This document shows, one piece after another, positions 33,142 to 41,286 of a DNA stretch of 64,000 bases. The translations under genes and the position numbers were made by a program. The stretch's first letter is position 1, and each line of letters starts with the position of its first letter. The notes below the pieces were generated by a model, which saw nothing but the letters and a program-made list of their open reading frames with translations, was not told the origin of the DNA and ran no database searches. The stretch is from RCIO01 sp040880025 (GTDB taxonomy: Bacteria > Pseudomonadota > Alphaproteobacteria > Rhizobiales > Rhizobiaceae), in NCBI GenBank assembly GCA_040880025.1, contig JBBDJD010000009.1, forward strand, positions 50,905 to 114,904, read 5' to 3'.

Positions 33142-33936
33142 TTGACCTATCTCATCGACATCAAGGGCGTGACTCACGCCTACCAGACGCCGCATGGGCC
33201 GCTGCCGGTCCTGAACGATCTCAACGTTTCGGTGCCCGAAGGCGAATTCTGCGCGGTAGTCGGCCCGTCGGGCTGCGGCAAGTCCACGCTGACGCGGCTG
33301 ATCGCCGGGCTGATGAAACCGGACCGCGGCGAGGTCTGGCTGCATGGCGAGCGCGTCACAGGGCCGCGCAAGACGGTCGGCATGGCGTTCCAGAACCCGG
33401 TGCTGCTCGAATGGCGCACCATCCTGCAGAACGTCATCCTGCCGCTCGAGATCGTCGCCCATTCGATGCCGAGAAAAGAACGCGAGGCGCGCGCCATGGA
33501 ACTGCTCGCGCTGGTCGGCCTCGAGGGTTTCGAGAACAAGCGCCCGTCCGAACTCTCGGGCGGCATGCGCCAGCGCGCCTCGCTCTGCCGGGCGATCGTC
33601 CACAAGCCCGACGTGCTGATCATGGACGAGCCGTTCGGCGCGCTCGACGCCTTCACCCGCGAGGACCTGTGGCAGACCATGCACGATCTGCGCGCCAAGG
33701 AGCCGTTCACCGCTGTGCTTATCACGCACGATCTGCGCGAGAGCGTGTTCCTCGGCGACCAGGTGATCGTGCTGTCCGGACGCCCGGCGACCACGCAATA
33801 TGTGCTCGACGTGAAATTCCCCGGAGAGCGCGTGCTCGACGGTCTCTACACGCCGGAGAGTTCGGCCATGCTGCACACGCTGCGCGAGCAGATCCAGATC
33901 GCGCAGGGCAGGGCCGCACCGGGGCAGGCGGCATGA
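33142..33936 (+). CDS. ABC transporter ATP-binding protein (SsuB/TauB type)
   Basis: A 264-residue ABC ATPase. Walker A GPSGCGKST, Q-loop GMAFQNPVLLEWRTI, signature LSGGMRQRASLCRAI, Walker B VLIMDEPFGALDAF and the H-loop LITHDLRES are all intact. The frame suggests TTG 33142 as start (LTYLIDIKGVTHAY); a GGGGCGCGGG lies just upstream. The stop overlaps the permease start in ATGA. It energises uptake with the binding protein upstream and the permease downstream. Confidence 0.93.
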   Translation: MTYLIDIKGVTHAYQTPHGPLPVLNDLNVSVPEGEFCAVVGPSGCGKSTLTRLIAGLMKPDRGEVWLHGERVTGPRKTVGMAFQNPVLLEWRTILQNVILPLEIVAHSMPRKEREARAMELLALVGLEGFENKRPSELSGGMRQRASLCRAIVHKPDVLIMDEPFGALDAFTREDLWQTMHDLRAKEPFTAVLITHDLRESVFLGDQVIVLSGRPATTQYVLDVKFPGERVLDGLYTPESSAMLHTLREQIQIAQGRAAPGQAA

Positions 33937-34697
33937 ACGCGGCCCGCAAGATAGGCGTGCCGGTCGCCGCCATCGTCATTTTCCTGGCGCTGTGGGAATT
34001 CATTGTCTGGGCCAATGGCTGGCCGGACTATGTCATGGCCTCGCCGTCGGACCTGCCGAAGGCCTACGCCCAGTTCTGGAACCTCTTCCTGTCGGGCGGC
34101 TGGGCGACGCTGTGGCGCACGGTCGCCGGCCTCGTCATCGCCGTGCTGGCGGGAACGCTGCTCGGCATGATCATGGGCTTCTCGCGCATCGCCCGCGACG
34201 CGCTCTACCCGCTGCTGATCGGCTTCAATGCCATCCCCAAGGCGACCCTGGTGCCGGTGCTGGCGCTGCTCTTCATCGGCCAGCACAACTTCAATACGGT
34301 CATGATGGCGTTCATGATCTCGTTCTTCCCGATCGCCGTTTCGGTCGGCATCGGCCTGTCGACGCTGGAGCCCGAATACCGCGACATCCTGCGCTCGCTC
34401 GGCGCCTCGCGCTTCACCATCTTCACCAAAATCGCGCTGCCGAAGACGCTGCCGGAATTCTTCGGCGCGCTGAAGGTGGCCGTCACGCTCGCCTTCATCG
34501 GCACCAACCTGGTCGAGATCATCTCGCCGCACGGGCGCGGGCTGGGCGCGCTGTTCCTTTCGGGCCAGACCAACTCCAACTACCCGCTGATGTTCGCGGT
34601 CCTTATCGCGCTCGCCTTCCTCGGCATCGTTCTCTACTACGCCGTGGTTTTCCTCGAACGCATCTTCGCCGGCTGGGCCGAACGCGCGGAGAACTGA
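33933..34697 (+). CDS. ABC transporter permease (SsuC/TauC type)
   Basis: A 254-residue inner-membrane permease with about six helices. The BPD-transport motif is recognisable in ILRSLGASRFTIFTKIALPK (the EAA loop) and in GTNLVEIISPHGRGLGALFL. ATG 33933 overlaps the ATPase stop by four bases. This is the last gene of a three-gene importer; there is no downstream gene in the same operon, as the next gene runs in the opposite direction. Confidence 0.93.
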   Translation: MNAARKIGVPVAAIVIFLALWEFIVWANGWPDYVMASPSDLPKAYAQFWNLFLSGGWATLWRTVAGLVIAVLAGTLLGMIMGFSRIARDALYPLLIGFNAIPKATLVPVLALLFIGQHNFNTVMMAFMISFFPIAVSVGIGLSTLEPEYRDILRSLGASRFTIFTKIALPKTLPEFFGALKVAVTLAFIGTNLVEIISPHGRGLGALFLSGQTNSNYPLMFAVLIALAFLGIVLYYAVVFLERIFAGWAERAEN

Positions 34698-34785
34698 GGG
34701 AGAGTTTTTCGCTCTCACGCCGAGTTCCCCCGGATCAGTTCCAGGGTCATCGGCTCCGCCGCTGCTTATTGCCTTTTCCCGTGGA

Positions 34786-35496
34786 TCACGACGTGTCGGG
34801 AGGCGACAGCACGTCCAGCGCCAGCGCGTGGCACTCCTTCAATATGTCGTCGACTGCGTGGATCGGGCGTTTCCTGCTTCCCGGCGGCCCCCCGAAGCGC
34901 AGCGGCGCGACACGGCCGGGGCCGGGCCTGAGCCTGCGGCGCGCCTGCCAGCGGGCAAGACGGCGTGCCTCGCGCGGCAGATTGGCCAGCGCGCGGCGCG
35001 ACGAAAGCAACCTACGGCAGAGGCTGGCCGCATCGACCGGATCGTCTGGGGAAAGAACAGGTTTCTCGGGCAGCGGCGCCGGTTCGGAATATCCCACAAC
35101 GCAGATGCGCGGCATGAACTTCGAAGAACGCCTCGGCGGGTCGAATGAGAACTTCCTCAGCGGGTCGAGCAGCGGGAATGCCGGGATGCGGATGGCGGCA
35201 GGCGCCCCAGCCGGCTCATTCCTTATCGCCTTGCGGAGAGCGGCAAGGTCTGACCGCAATCCCTCGCCGCCGGAACGCACCGTGACCGCGACCTCGCGCG
35301 CGGCGATGACAACGAGGCGCCGGATGGCGGATTCGGCGGCCCGCAGGATGCGCAGCGCATAGGCGTGCAGATGGCGGGGCAGGGTGTGCGAACCGCCTGC
35401 CGGCTCGCCCTCGGGCAACGCGACCAGCGAAAACAGCGCCGCGAGAATACGCAACAGCGCCTCACGGTTGCGTCTGATCGCCAAGTCCCAGTCCAT
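34786..35496 (-). CDS. Unknown protein, paralogue B of the repeated rhizobial family
   Basis: A 236-residue protein starting MDWDLAIRRNREALLRILAA, paralogous to the one at 5906-6355, with an additional segment (residues about 80-140: GEGLRSDLAALRKAIRNEPA, PRICVVGYSEPAPLPEKPVL) between the conserved N- and C-terminal parts. It is Arg-rich (ARRLARWQARRRLRPGPGR). No known domain. Upstream sequence is homologous to that of copy A, with another heptamer tract. The start at 35496 follows AGGGCGGGAACGA. Confidence 0.72.
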   Translation of the reverse strand: MDWDLAIRRNREALLRILAALFSLVALPEGEPAGGSHTLPRHLHAYALRILRAAESAIRRLVVIAAREVAVTVRSGGEGLRSDLAALRKAIRNEPAGAPAAIRIPAFPLLDPLRKFSFDPPRRSSKFMPRICVVGYSEPAPLPEKPVLSPDDPVDAASLCRRLLSSRRALANLPREARRLARWQARRRLRPGPGRVAPLRFGGPPGSRKRPIHAVDDILKECHALALDVLSPPDTS

Positions 35497-35566
35497 TCGT
35501 TCCCGCCCTTCGTTGACCGGCTTGTATTGTCCGTGCGGTTTGGGCGGCGTGGATGGAAAAGCGGCT

Positions 35567-35587
35567 GGTGAATTGTGAATGGTGAAT
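35567..35587 (-). repeat. Three-unit heptamer repeat tract upstream of paralogue B
   Basis: GGTGAAT, TGTGAAT, GGTGAAT in register on the + strand, in the same place relative to the gene as the GCGAATA-type tract before paralogue A. Sequence on either side (GGATGGAAAAGCG and the ...GGGTTGG end) is shared between the two loci. Confidence 0.7.
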
Positions 35588-35671
35588 GGGAACAAGGGGT
35601 TGGACGATGTGGCGCCTTAGATTTATCCACGCCAAACGCCAAGTGCGTGGTGCGGACCGCTTGAACACGAC

Positions 35672-36703
35672 CTATCCTCGGGCAAACGCCGGAATCTGGA
35701 AGCGCCGCCGATAGGCGCCGGGCGTCATCCCGGTGGTGCGCTTGAACAGACGGCGGAAGAACGCGGCGTCCTCGTAGCCGACGCGCCAGCTGATCTCGTC
35801 CACGGGCGAACCGGTGCGTTCCAGCCGCCGCTTGGCATCTTCGATCCGGAGGCGCTGCACGTAAGCGAGCGGGGCGAGGCCGGTCGATTCGGCGAAGCGC
35901 CGCTTGAAGGTGCGTTCGGCGAGTTTCGAGCGCTTGATCATTTCCTCGACCGGATTGGCGATCGAGAAGTTGGTCGCCAGCCATTCCTGCGCGTTCTGGA
36001 TCTCGGCGTCGCCGTGGTCGTTCCTTCCCTCAAAGATCATGTAGGGCGCCAGCCCGTCCTGATGCCATTGCAGCGCGAACATGCGCGCGACCTCCTGCGC
36101 TGTTGTGGCGCCCACATGGTGGGCGATCAGATAGAGCACCATGTCGTGCCAGGTGTTCGACGCGCCTGAGCTGACCAGATCCTCGCGCGTGCCCGAAATC
36201 ACAAGCACGCGTTCGGGATGGATGGAGACGGCCGGGTAACAGGCGGCAAACTGGTTCGCATAGCCGAAATGGACGGTCGCGTCCCTGCCGTCGAACAGTC
36301 CCGTCTCGGCCAGCAGAAAGACGCCCGAGCAGGCCGAGCACAGTCGCGCGCCGCCATCATGCATTCGCTTGATCCAGTCGACCAGGTGCGGATAGCGGCC
36401 GGTTTCCCATCCGCCTGGCCTGAGCAGCACCGAAGGAACGATGACGATGTCGCAAGCCGTGACATCGTCGATTGCGCGCTGCACGTCGATGGGAACGCCG
36501 CTGGCGAGCCTCAACAAACCTACCCTCTCACCAACAATCTCCACATCGAAGGGATGCTCGGCGCCGGGGCAGGCGATGCCCATCATCGAGACACCGTTCA
36601 TCACGTCGTAGATGCCGGCCAACGTCGAAATAACGGCGTCCGGCAGCGCGATGAGACAGACGCGCAAAGGTGCCGATCCGTTCTGGGTTACCCGTCTGGA
36701 CAT
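35672..36703 (-). CDS. GlxA-family transcription regulator (DJ-1/PfpI plus AraC domains)
   Basis: A 343-residue regulator: an N-terminal class I glutamine-amidotransferase-like domain (RVCLIALPDAVISTLAGIYDV) with ARLCSACSGVFLLAETGLFDG, where the nucleophile-elbow cysteine is kept, and a C-terminal AraC helix-turn-helix (VEEMIKRSKLAERTFKRRFAE, then EISWRVGYEDAAFFRRLFKR). ATG 36703 after GAGAGAGGCCACG is the start. It is divergent from a methyltransferase, separated by 150 bases that hold an inverted repeat, and probably controls it. The inducer is unknown. Confidence 0.92.
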   Translation of the reverse strand: MSRRVTQNGSAPLRVCLIALPDAVISTLAGIYDVMNGVSMMGIACPGAEHPFDVEIVGERVGLLRLASGVPIDVQRAIDDVTACDIVIVPSVLLRPGGWETGRYPHLVDWIKRMHDGGARLCSACSGVFLLAETGLFDGRDATVHFGYANQFAACYPAVSIHPERVLVISGTREDLVSSGASNTWHDMVLYLIAHHVGATTAQEVARMFALQWHQDGLAPYMIFEGRNDHGDAEIQNAQEWLATNFSIANPVEEMIKRSKLAERTFKRRFAESTGLAPLAYVQRLRIEDAKRRLERTGSPVDEISWRVGYEDAAFFRRLFKRTTGMTPGAYRRRFQIPAFARG

Positions 36704-36727
36704 CGTGGCCTCTCTCGCCGCGCCACG
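36704..36727. promoter_or_regulatory. Inverted repeat CGTGGC-N12-GCCACG
   Basis: CGTGGC (36704-36709) and GCCACG (36722-36727) directly upstream of the GlxA-type regulator start, in the divergent promoter region shared with the methyltransferase gene. It overlaps the regulator's ribosome-binding region and could be an autoregulatory operator. Confidence 0.4.
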
Positions 36728-36853
36728 AGAATGCACCCGAATTGGCACGAATGGACCGTTTGCGGGCGATAGCGGCTCTGTCGCACAGGCTGCTCACACG
36801 CCTACACCACAGCCACTTCCGAAAGCAACTCAAACAGGTGAAGGAACAATCCG

Positions 36854-37924
36854 ATGCTGGATACACCAAAGATCGACGAGGCGAGGCTCGAAGCCTTCGC
36901 CACCCGCGCCATAGGCGACCTGACCGCCGGCTACACTGGCGTGATGGTGAGCCTGGGCAGCAAGCTCGGCCTCTACAAGGCCATGGCCGGCGCCGGACCG
37001 CTGAGCGCCAAGGAAATCGCCACACGCGCCGACTGCGCCGAGCGCTATGTGACCGAATGGCTGAATGCCCAGGCGGCCGGCGGCTATATCGCCTATCACG
37101 GCCTGAGCGACACCTATGAGCTGTTGCCCGAGCAGGCGATGGTGCTGGCCGACGAGGACAGCCCGGTCTACGTGCCGCACGCGTGGAATGTGCCGGCGTC
37201 GATGTGGTTCGACGAGCCGAAGACGATCGAGGCGTTTCGCACTGGCAAGGGCATCGCCTGGGGCGAGCATGATCATCGGCTTTCCTGCGGCTCGGCGGCG
37301 TTCTTTCGCAACGGTTATCGCGCCGCCCTGGTGCCGCAGTGGCTGCCGGCGCTGGACGGCGTGGTCGAACAGTTGGCGACAGGCATCTCGGTTGCCGATG
37401 TCGGCTGCGGGTATGGCCACTCGACGCTGTTGATGGCCGAAGCATTCCCGAATTCACGCTTCCACGGCTTCGACACGCATGCCGCCTCACTCGACGAGGC
37501 GCGGCGGAATGCGGAGGCTGCGGGCAGGTCGGACCGCGTCGAATACGCGCTCACGCGGGCCGACGACTATCCGGACGGTCAGTACGGCCTGATCTGCTTC
37601 TTCGACATTCTCCATGATCTGGGCGATCCGGTGGCGGCCGCGCGCCATGCGGAAAGGACGCTAGCGCCCGGCGGCACGGTGTTGCTGGTCGAGCCTTTCG
37701 CGCACGACCATGTCAAGGACAACCTCTCGCCCGTGGCGCAACTCTATTACTCGGCATCGACTGTGATCTGCACGGCGCACGCGATCTCCGAGGGCGGCCA
37801 CATGGTGCTGGGCGCACAGGCCGGGCAGGCGCGGCTGGCCGAAGTGTTCCGCAAAGCAGGTTTCACGCATTTCCGCCGCGCCGCGGAAACGCCCTTCAAC
37901 TTCATATTCGAGGTGCGGCGCTGA
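36854..37924 (+). CDS. Class I SAM-dependent methyltransferase
   Basis: A 356-residue protein. The first about 140 residues are a winged-helix-like dimerisation part (SLGSKLGLYKAMAGAGPLSA, EIATRADCAERYVTEWLNAQ); the rest is a Rossmann methyltransferase with SAM loop VADVGCGYGHSTLLMAEAF, acidic FHGFDTH, and ICFFDILHDLGDP. Layout resembles O-methyltransferase-like and Rv2258c-type enzymes. It is divergent from the GlxA-type regulator and is followed by a DUF1127 gene. Substrate unknown. Confidence 0.9.
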   Translation: MLDTPKIDEARLEAFATRAIGDLTAGYTGVMVSLGSKLGLYKAMAGAGPLSAKEIATRADCAERYVTEWLNAQAAGGYIAYHGLSDTYELLPEQAMVLADEDSPVYVPHAWNVPASMWFDEPKTIEAFRTGKGIAWGEHDHRLSCGSAAFFRNGYRAALVPQWLPALDGVVEQLATGISVADVGCGYGHSTLLMAEAFPNSRFHGFDTHAASLDEARRNAEAAGRSDRVEYALTRADDYPDGQYGLICFFDILHDLGDPVAAARHAERTLAPGGTVLLVEPFAHDHVKDNLSPVAQLYYSASTVICTAHAISEGGHMVLGAQAGQARLAEVFRKAGFTHFRRAAETPFNFIFEVRR

Positions 37925-37962
37925 GGCGTCGCACCGCCCCAACCGATAGAAAGAAGACACCG

Positions 37963-38142
37963 ATGCGTACACTCCTCGCACTGGCGCCGGCCGCCTTTGC
38001 GGCCCTAGCCTCGAAGGCCCGCGCCCGCCGCATTGCCGGGCAATTGCACGCACTCTCCGACGTGCAACTCAAGGATATCGGCCTATCGCGATGCGACATC
38101 GGGCGCGTCGCGCGCGGCGAAATGACAACGCCCTTTCGCTGA
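37963..38142 (+). CDS. DUF1127 small protein
   Basis: A 59-residue basic protein, MRTLLALAPAAFAALASKAR at the start, then the DUF1127 pattern HALSDVQLKDIGLSRCDIGR followed by VARGEM. DUF1127 proteins are short, often arginine-rich, and in rhizobia and Agrobacterium some affect RNA turnover and phosphate or nucleotide metabolism. It lies 38 bases after the methyltransferase and is short enough to be missed by length-filtered gene calling. The N-terminal half is hydrophobic. Confidence 0.8.
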   Translation: MRTLLALAPAAFAALASKARARRIAGQLHALSDVQLKDIGLSRCDIGRVARGEMTTPFR

Positions 38143-38279
38143 GCATTCGGCCGCCCCCGCCACTCCATTCCAGACACCGCCCGGCCCAAGACCCGGGCGG
38201 CTTCCGGCTTCGCGCGTGAAGGGCGCGCGGAGACGGCCAATCTGTCCCTTCGATCAAGTCACAAACAAGGAAAACGACA

Positions 38280-38723
38280 ATGAGAAACACCTTTGCAATC
38301 GCGGCCATCACCGCCGCAACCCTGATGGGCGCCGTCTCCTTTGCCGCTGCACAGGACCTGCCCTCCGTCGAGGACACCTACAAGGAAATCGAGGCGACGT
38401 TCGGCGTCGTGCCGAGCCACATCAAGACCTATCCGAAATCGGCGGTCGCCGGCGCCTGGGCGATGACCAAGGGCCTGTTGATGGACGAGAACAACGCGCT
38501 GGAACCGAAGGTGAAATCGCTGATCAACCTCGCCGTGGCGGCGCAGATTCCGTGCCAGTACTGCACCTGGGTCGAGACCAAGTTCGCCAAGGCGCAGGGC
38601 GCGACCGACGAGGAGGTTGCCGAGGCGGTCGCTCAGGCGGCTTACGTTCGCCACTGGAGCACCGTGCTCAACGGCATGCAGATCGATTTCGAAACCTTCA
38701 AGGCCGAATTCGGCGGTGACTGA
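38280..38723 (+). CDS. Secreted AhpD/carboxymuconolactone-decarboxylase-like protein
   Basis: A 147-residue protein with a signal peptide (MRNTFAIAAITAATLMGAVS, cleavage after AAA). The CMD core includes VKSLINLAVAAQIPCQYCTW with an intact C-x2-C and EEVAEAVAQAAYVRHWSTVL. AhpD-like proteins with CxxC are thiol-dependent peroxidase partners, normally cytosolic; export here is unusual. The gene is preceded by AAGGAAAACGACA. The 137-base upstream gap contains a GC-rich hairpin (CCGCCC ... GGGCGG). It precedes a small membrane protein gene. Confidence 0.9.
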   Translation: MRNTFAIAAITAATLMGAVSFAAAQDLPSVEDTYKEIEATFGVVPSHIKTYPKSAVAGAWAMTKGLLMDENNALEPKVKSLINLAVAAQIPCQYCTWVETKFAKAQGATDEEVAEAVAQAAYVRHWSTVLNGMQIDFETFKAEFGGD

Positions 38724-38788
38724 TGGATAGTGGCGCTCGGCATCTGCCGGGCGCCGCCCACCAGTTTGCTCATTCTGAGTGTACTGAA

Positions 38789-39022
38789 ATGGAAATTCTC
38801 ATCAACGCGGCGAACATCCTCTACGTAACGGCCTACTTCACGCTGGACATGTTGCGCCTGAGACTGCTCACCGTGACGGCGGCGACCTGCCTTGCCGTCT
38901 ACTTCTACAGCCAGCCGGTCCCGATGCTGAATGTCGTGGCCTGGAACGTGTTCTTCATCGTGCTGAATCTTGTCCACATCGCCCGGATCCTGCTGGCAAG
39001 GCGCCGGAACCCCCGGGCCTGA
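38789..39022 (+). CDS. Small membrane protein
   Basis: A 77-residue protein from ATG 38789 (MEILINAANILYVTAYFTLD) with three hydrophobic stretches and a basic C-terminus (ARILLARRRNPRA). The spacing of NILYVTAYFTLDMLRLRLLT and YFYSQPVPMLNVVAWNVFFI weakly recalls the Popeye-like transmembrane fold. An earlier ATG at 38723 overlaps the previous stop but adds a non-hydrophobic leader. Function unknown; position suggests linkage with the secreted AhpD-like protein. Confidence 0.65.
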   Translation: MEILINAANILYVTAYFTLDMLRLRLLTVTAATCLAVYFYSQPVPMLNVVAWNVFFIVLNLVHIARILLARRRNPRA

Positions 39023-39056
39023 TTGCGCGGTCCCCGCCGGACGCCCCCGTTCCTTT

Positions 39057-39671
39057 CTACGGATACAGCCGCACCTTCCCCCATCCATCCCCCTCGCGCG
39101 TAAACACGATCCGCTCGTGCAGCCGGAACGGTCGGTCGTGCCAGAATTCGATCTGGGTGGGCGCGATGCGGAAGCCCGACCAGTGGGGCGGGCGGGGGAT
39201 GTCGCCCAGCGGGTATTTCAGCGTGTATTCGGCCACCGCCTTTTCCAGCGCGAGCTTGCTTTCCAGCGGCCGCGACTGTTTGGAGGCCCAGGCGCCGATG
39301 CGGCTGCCCCGCGGGCGCGAGGCGAAATAGGCGTCGGCTTCGTCATCGGTGACGGTTTCCACGGGTCCACGCAGCCGCACCTGCCGGCGCAGGCTCTTCC
39401 AGTGGAAGCACATCGCCGCCTTCGGGTTGGCGAGGAGCTCGCGCCCCTTGGCGCTCTCGAAATTGGTGTAGAAAACAAAGCCGCGCTCGTCATGGCCTTT
39501 CAAAAGCACCATGCGCACATCCGGCATCCCGTCGGCGTCCACCGTTGCGAGCGCTGTCGCATTGGGGTCGTTCGGCTCGCTCTTTTCGGCGTCCGCCAGC
39601 CAGTCGGAAAACAGCGCGATGGGTTCGCCGCGCGCCGCGAAGTCATCACCTGTTAACCGTGTTTCGCTCAT
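39057..39671 (-). CDS. pdxH: Pyridoxamine 5'-phosphate oxidase
   Basis: PdxH oxidises pyridoxine/pyridoxamine phosphate to PLP using FMN. Blocks present: ATALATVDADGMPDVRMVLL, FVFYTNFESAKGRELLANP, AAMCFHWKSLRRQVRLRGPV and the C-terminal WSGFRIAPTQIEFWHDRPFR ending WGKVRLYP. ATG 39671 gives 204 residues; the open frame to 39731 is rejected. It is divergent from the RT0821-type lipoprotein gene, with about 40 bases between. Confidence 0.96.
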   Translation of the reverse strand: MSETRLTGDDFAARGEPIALFSDWLADAEKSEPNDPNATALATVDADGMPDVRMVLLKGHDERGFVFYTNFESAKGRELLANPKAAMCFHWKSLRRQVRLRGPVETVTDDEADAYFASRPRGSRIGAWASKQSRPLESKLALEKAVAEYTLKYPLGDIPRPPHWSGFRIAPTQIEFWHDRPFRLHERIVFTREGDGWGKVRLYP

Positions 39672-39713
39672 AGTCGGGCCTTGGGACTTCTTTCTCTCCG
39701 GGGAGATGGCTGA

Positions 39714-40169
39714 TTGTCGCGCCAAGCGCAAGGTATCGCAGTGCGCGCCCGCACAATCGCCCGGCCGCTGCTGACGCTCGCCTTCGCGGCGGGCGCATCA
39801 CTGCTTTCAGGCTGCGGCGGCGGCTTCGATCTCGGCCGTCTCGACACCGATCGCTCGATCATAACCAGTTCCGTGGGCATGCAAACGGGCCAGCAGCCGG
39901 ATAGTCGTGTGTCAGACGAGGCCGCGATCGGCGCAGCGGTGTCGGCCTGGCCGCCCGCCGGCGAGCCGCCCGATACCGCGCCCTGGGTCAATGCCAACAC
40001 CGGCTCGTCGGGGGCGATCACCCGCGTGTCGGACACCCACGAGGGCGCCCGCCGCTGCCGGACCTTCACCGTCTCGCGCGACAGCTTTGCCGGCAGCATG
40101 CGCTATTTGGGCAAGGCCTGCATCGGCGAGGGCGGCTCGTGGGTCGTGACTGACCTGAATCAAGGCTGA
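39714..40169 (+). CDS. RT0821/Lpp0805-family surface lipoprotein
   Basis: A 151-residue protein with a lipobox, LLSGCGG, after a hydrophobic signal (about residues 10-32), then a domain with CRTFTVSRDSFAGSM and CIGEGGSWVV typical of RT0821/Lpp0805 surface proteins (outer-membrane lipoprotein 17-kDa-like). The TTG start at 39714 follows GGGGAGATGG; an internal GTG is possible. It lies upstream of a DnaJ-class gene, a common arrangement in Rhizobiales. Confidence 0.85.
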   Translation: MSRQAQGIAVRARTIARPLLTLAFAAGASLLSGCGGGFDLGRLDTDRSIITSSVGMQTGQQPDSRVSDEAAIGAAVSAWPPAGEPPDTAPWVNANTGSSGAITRVSDTHEGARRCRTFTVSRDSFAGSMRYLGKACIGEGGSWVVTDLNQG

Positions 40170-40177
40170 TTGTGCCT

Positions 40178-40203
40178 GTTTCGGCCCAAATGGCAGCCGA
40201 AAC
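40178..40203 (+). terminator. Stem-loop after the surface lipoprotein gene
   Basis: GTTTCGGC (40178-40185) and GCCGAAAC (40196-40203) form a perfect 8-base stem, 8 bases after the stop codon. Only a scattered T-rich stretch (AATTTCTTCC) follows, so termination is plausible but weak. Confidence 0.4.
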
Positions 40204-40270
40204 ACTGGAATTTCTTCCTATGAATGCGCATATATCGACATGAGGGCATTCCTGCCGTTAGAGACACCAC

Positions 40271-41209
40271 ATGCGCGATCCCTATGACGTTCTGGGCGTC
40301 CCGCGTGACGCCCCGCACAAAGACATAAAGTCGGCCTACCGCAGGCTGGCCAAGAAATATCATCCGGACCAGAATCCGGACGATCCGAAGGCGCGCGAGC
40401 GCTTTTCGGAGGCCAACCAGGCTTATGAGGTCGTCGGCGACGAGAAGAAACGCAAGCAGTTCGACCGCGGCGAGATCGACGCGACTGGCAAGCCGCGCTT
40501 CCAGGAATTCCACGCCGGCGCCGGCGCGCACGGCGATCCCTTCACCGGCTTCCGGCAGGCTCAGGGCGCGGGTCCGGGCGGCGCGCGGCAGTTCGAGTTC
40601 CGCTCCGGCGGCTTCGAGGCCGGCGACATCTTCTCCGAGATTTTCGGCGACGCCTTTGGGGGCGGCCGCGGGCCGGGCGCCGGTCCCGGCGCCGGCGCGC
40701 AAAGCCGTGGCGGGCCGAAGCCGGCCGACATGCAGTTCAATCTCGACGTGACGCTGGAAGACGTGATCCGGGGAGCCAAGGTCACGGCCGCCTTCCCCGA
40801 CGGGCGCAGGCTGGCGGTCAAGCTGCCGGCCTATGTCGAGGACGGGCAGACGATCAGGCTGAAAGGCCAGGGCGAACCCTCGCCGCTCGGCGGGCGCGGC
40901 GACGCGCTGGCCAAAATCCGCTTCCGCAGGCATCCGCGCTATCGGGTCGACGGGCGCGACCTGCATGTCGACCTGGCCGTGCCGCTGGCCGACGCGGTGC
41001 TGGGCGCCAAGGTTCCGGTGGAGACGCCCGACGGCAAGGTCGCCGTCACCGTGCCCGCCGGCTCCAGCTCCGACCGGACGCTCAGGCTCAAGGGCAGGGG
41101 GCTTCCCGTCAAGACCGGCGGCCGCGGCGATCTCTACGCCAATGTCCGCATCATGCTGCCCGAGGCCGACGAGGAACTGGCGGCGCTGATGAAGACGCGG
41201 CGCGGCTGA
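40271..41209 (+). CDS. DnaJ-class molecular chaperone (CbpA-like)
   Basis: A 312-residue J-domain protein. The J domain spans about residues 1-65, with HPD in KKYHPDQNPD; a Gly-rich middle part follows (GAGPGGARQFEFRSGGFEAG, GGGRGPGAGPGAGAQ). The C-terminal substrate-binding domain includes LDVTLEDVIRGAKVTAAFPD and AKVPVETPDGKVAVTVPAGS. No zinc-finger Cys clusters are present, so it is of type B/CbpA. It likely stimulates DnaK. Confidence 0.93.
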   Translation: MRDPYDVLGVPRDAPHKDIKSAYRRLAKKYHPDQNPDDPKARERFSEANQAYEVVGDEKKRKQFDRGEIDATGKPRFQEFHAGAGAHGDPFTGFRQAQGAGPGGARQFEFRSGGFEAGDIFSEIFGDAFGGGRGPGAGPGAGAQSRGGPKPADMQFNLDVTLEDVIRGAKVTAAFPDGRRLAVKLPAYVEDGQTIRLKGQGEPSPLGGRGDALAKIRFRRHPRYRVDGRDLHVDLAVPLADAVLGAKVPVETPDGKVAVTVPAGSSSDRTLRLKGRGLPVKTGGRGDLYANVRIMLPEADEELAALMKTRRG

Positions 41210-41253
41210 CACGTCCCGCTTCCGCTTGAAGGGTTTCTAGCCCTGTGCCATAG

Positions 41254-41275
41254 CCATCGTGAAAATTCACGATGG
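41254..41275. promoter_or_regulatory. Long palindrome upstream of fabI
   Basis: CCATCGTGAA (41254-41263) and TTCACGATGG (41266-41275) are perfect 10-base inverted repeats separated by AA. It lies 12 to 33 bases before the preferred fabI start and covers the GGAG ribosome site, so it could be an operator or a translation-controlling hairpin. Confidence 0.6.
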
Positions 41276-41286
41276 AGTTTCACGGC

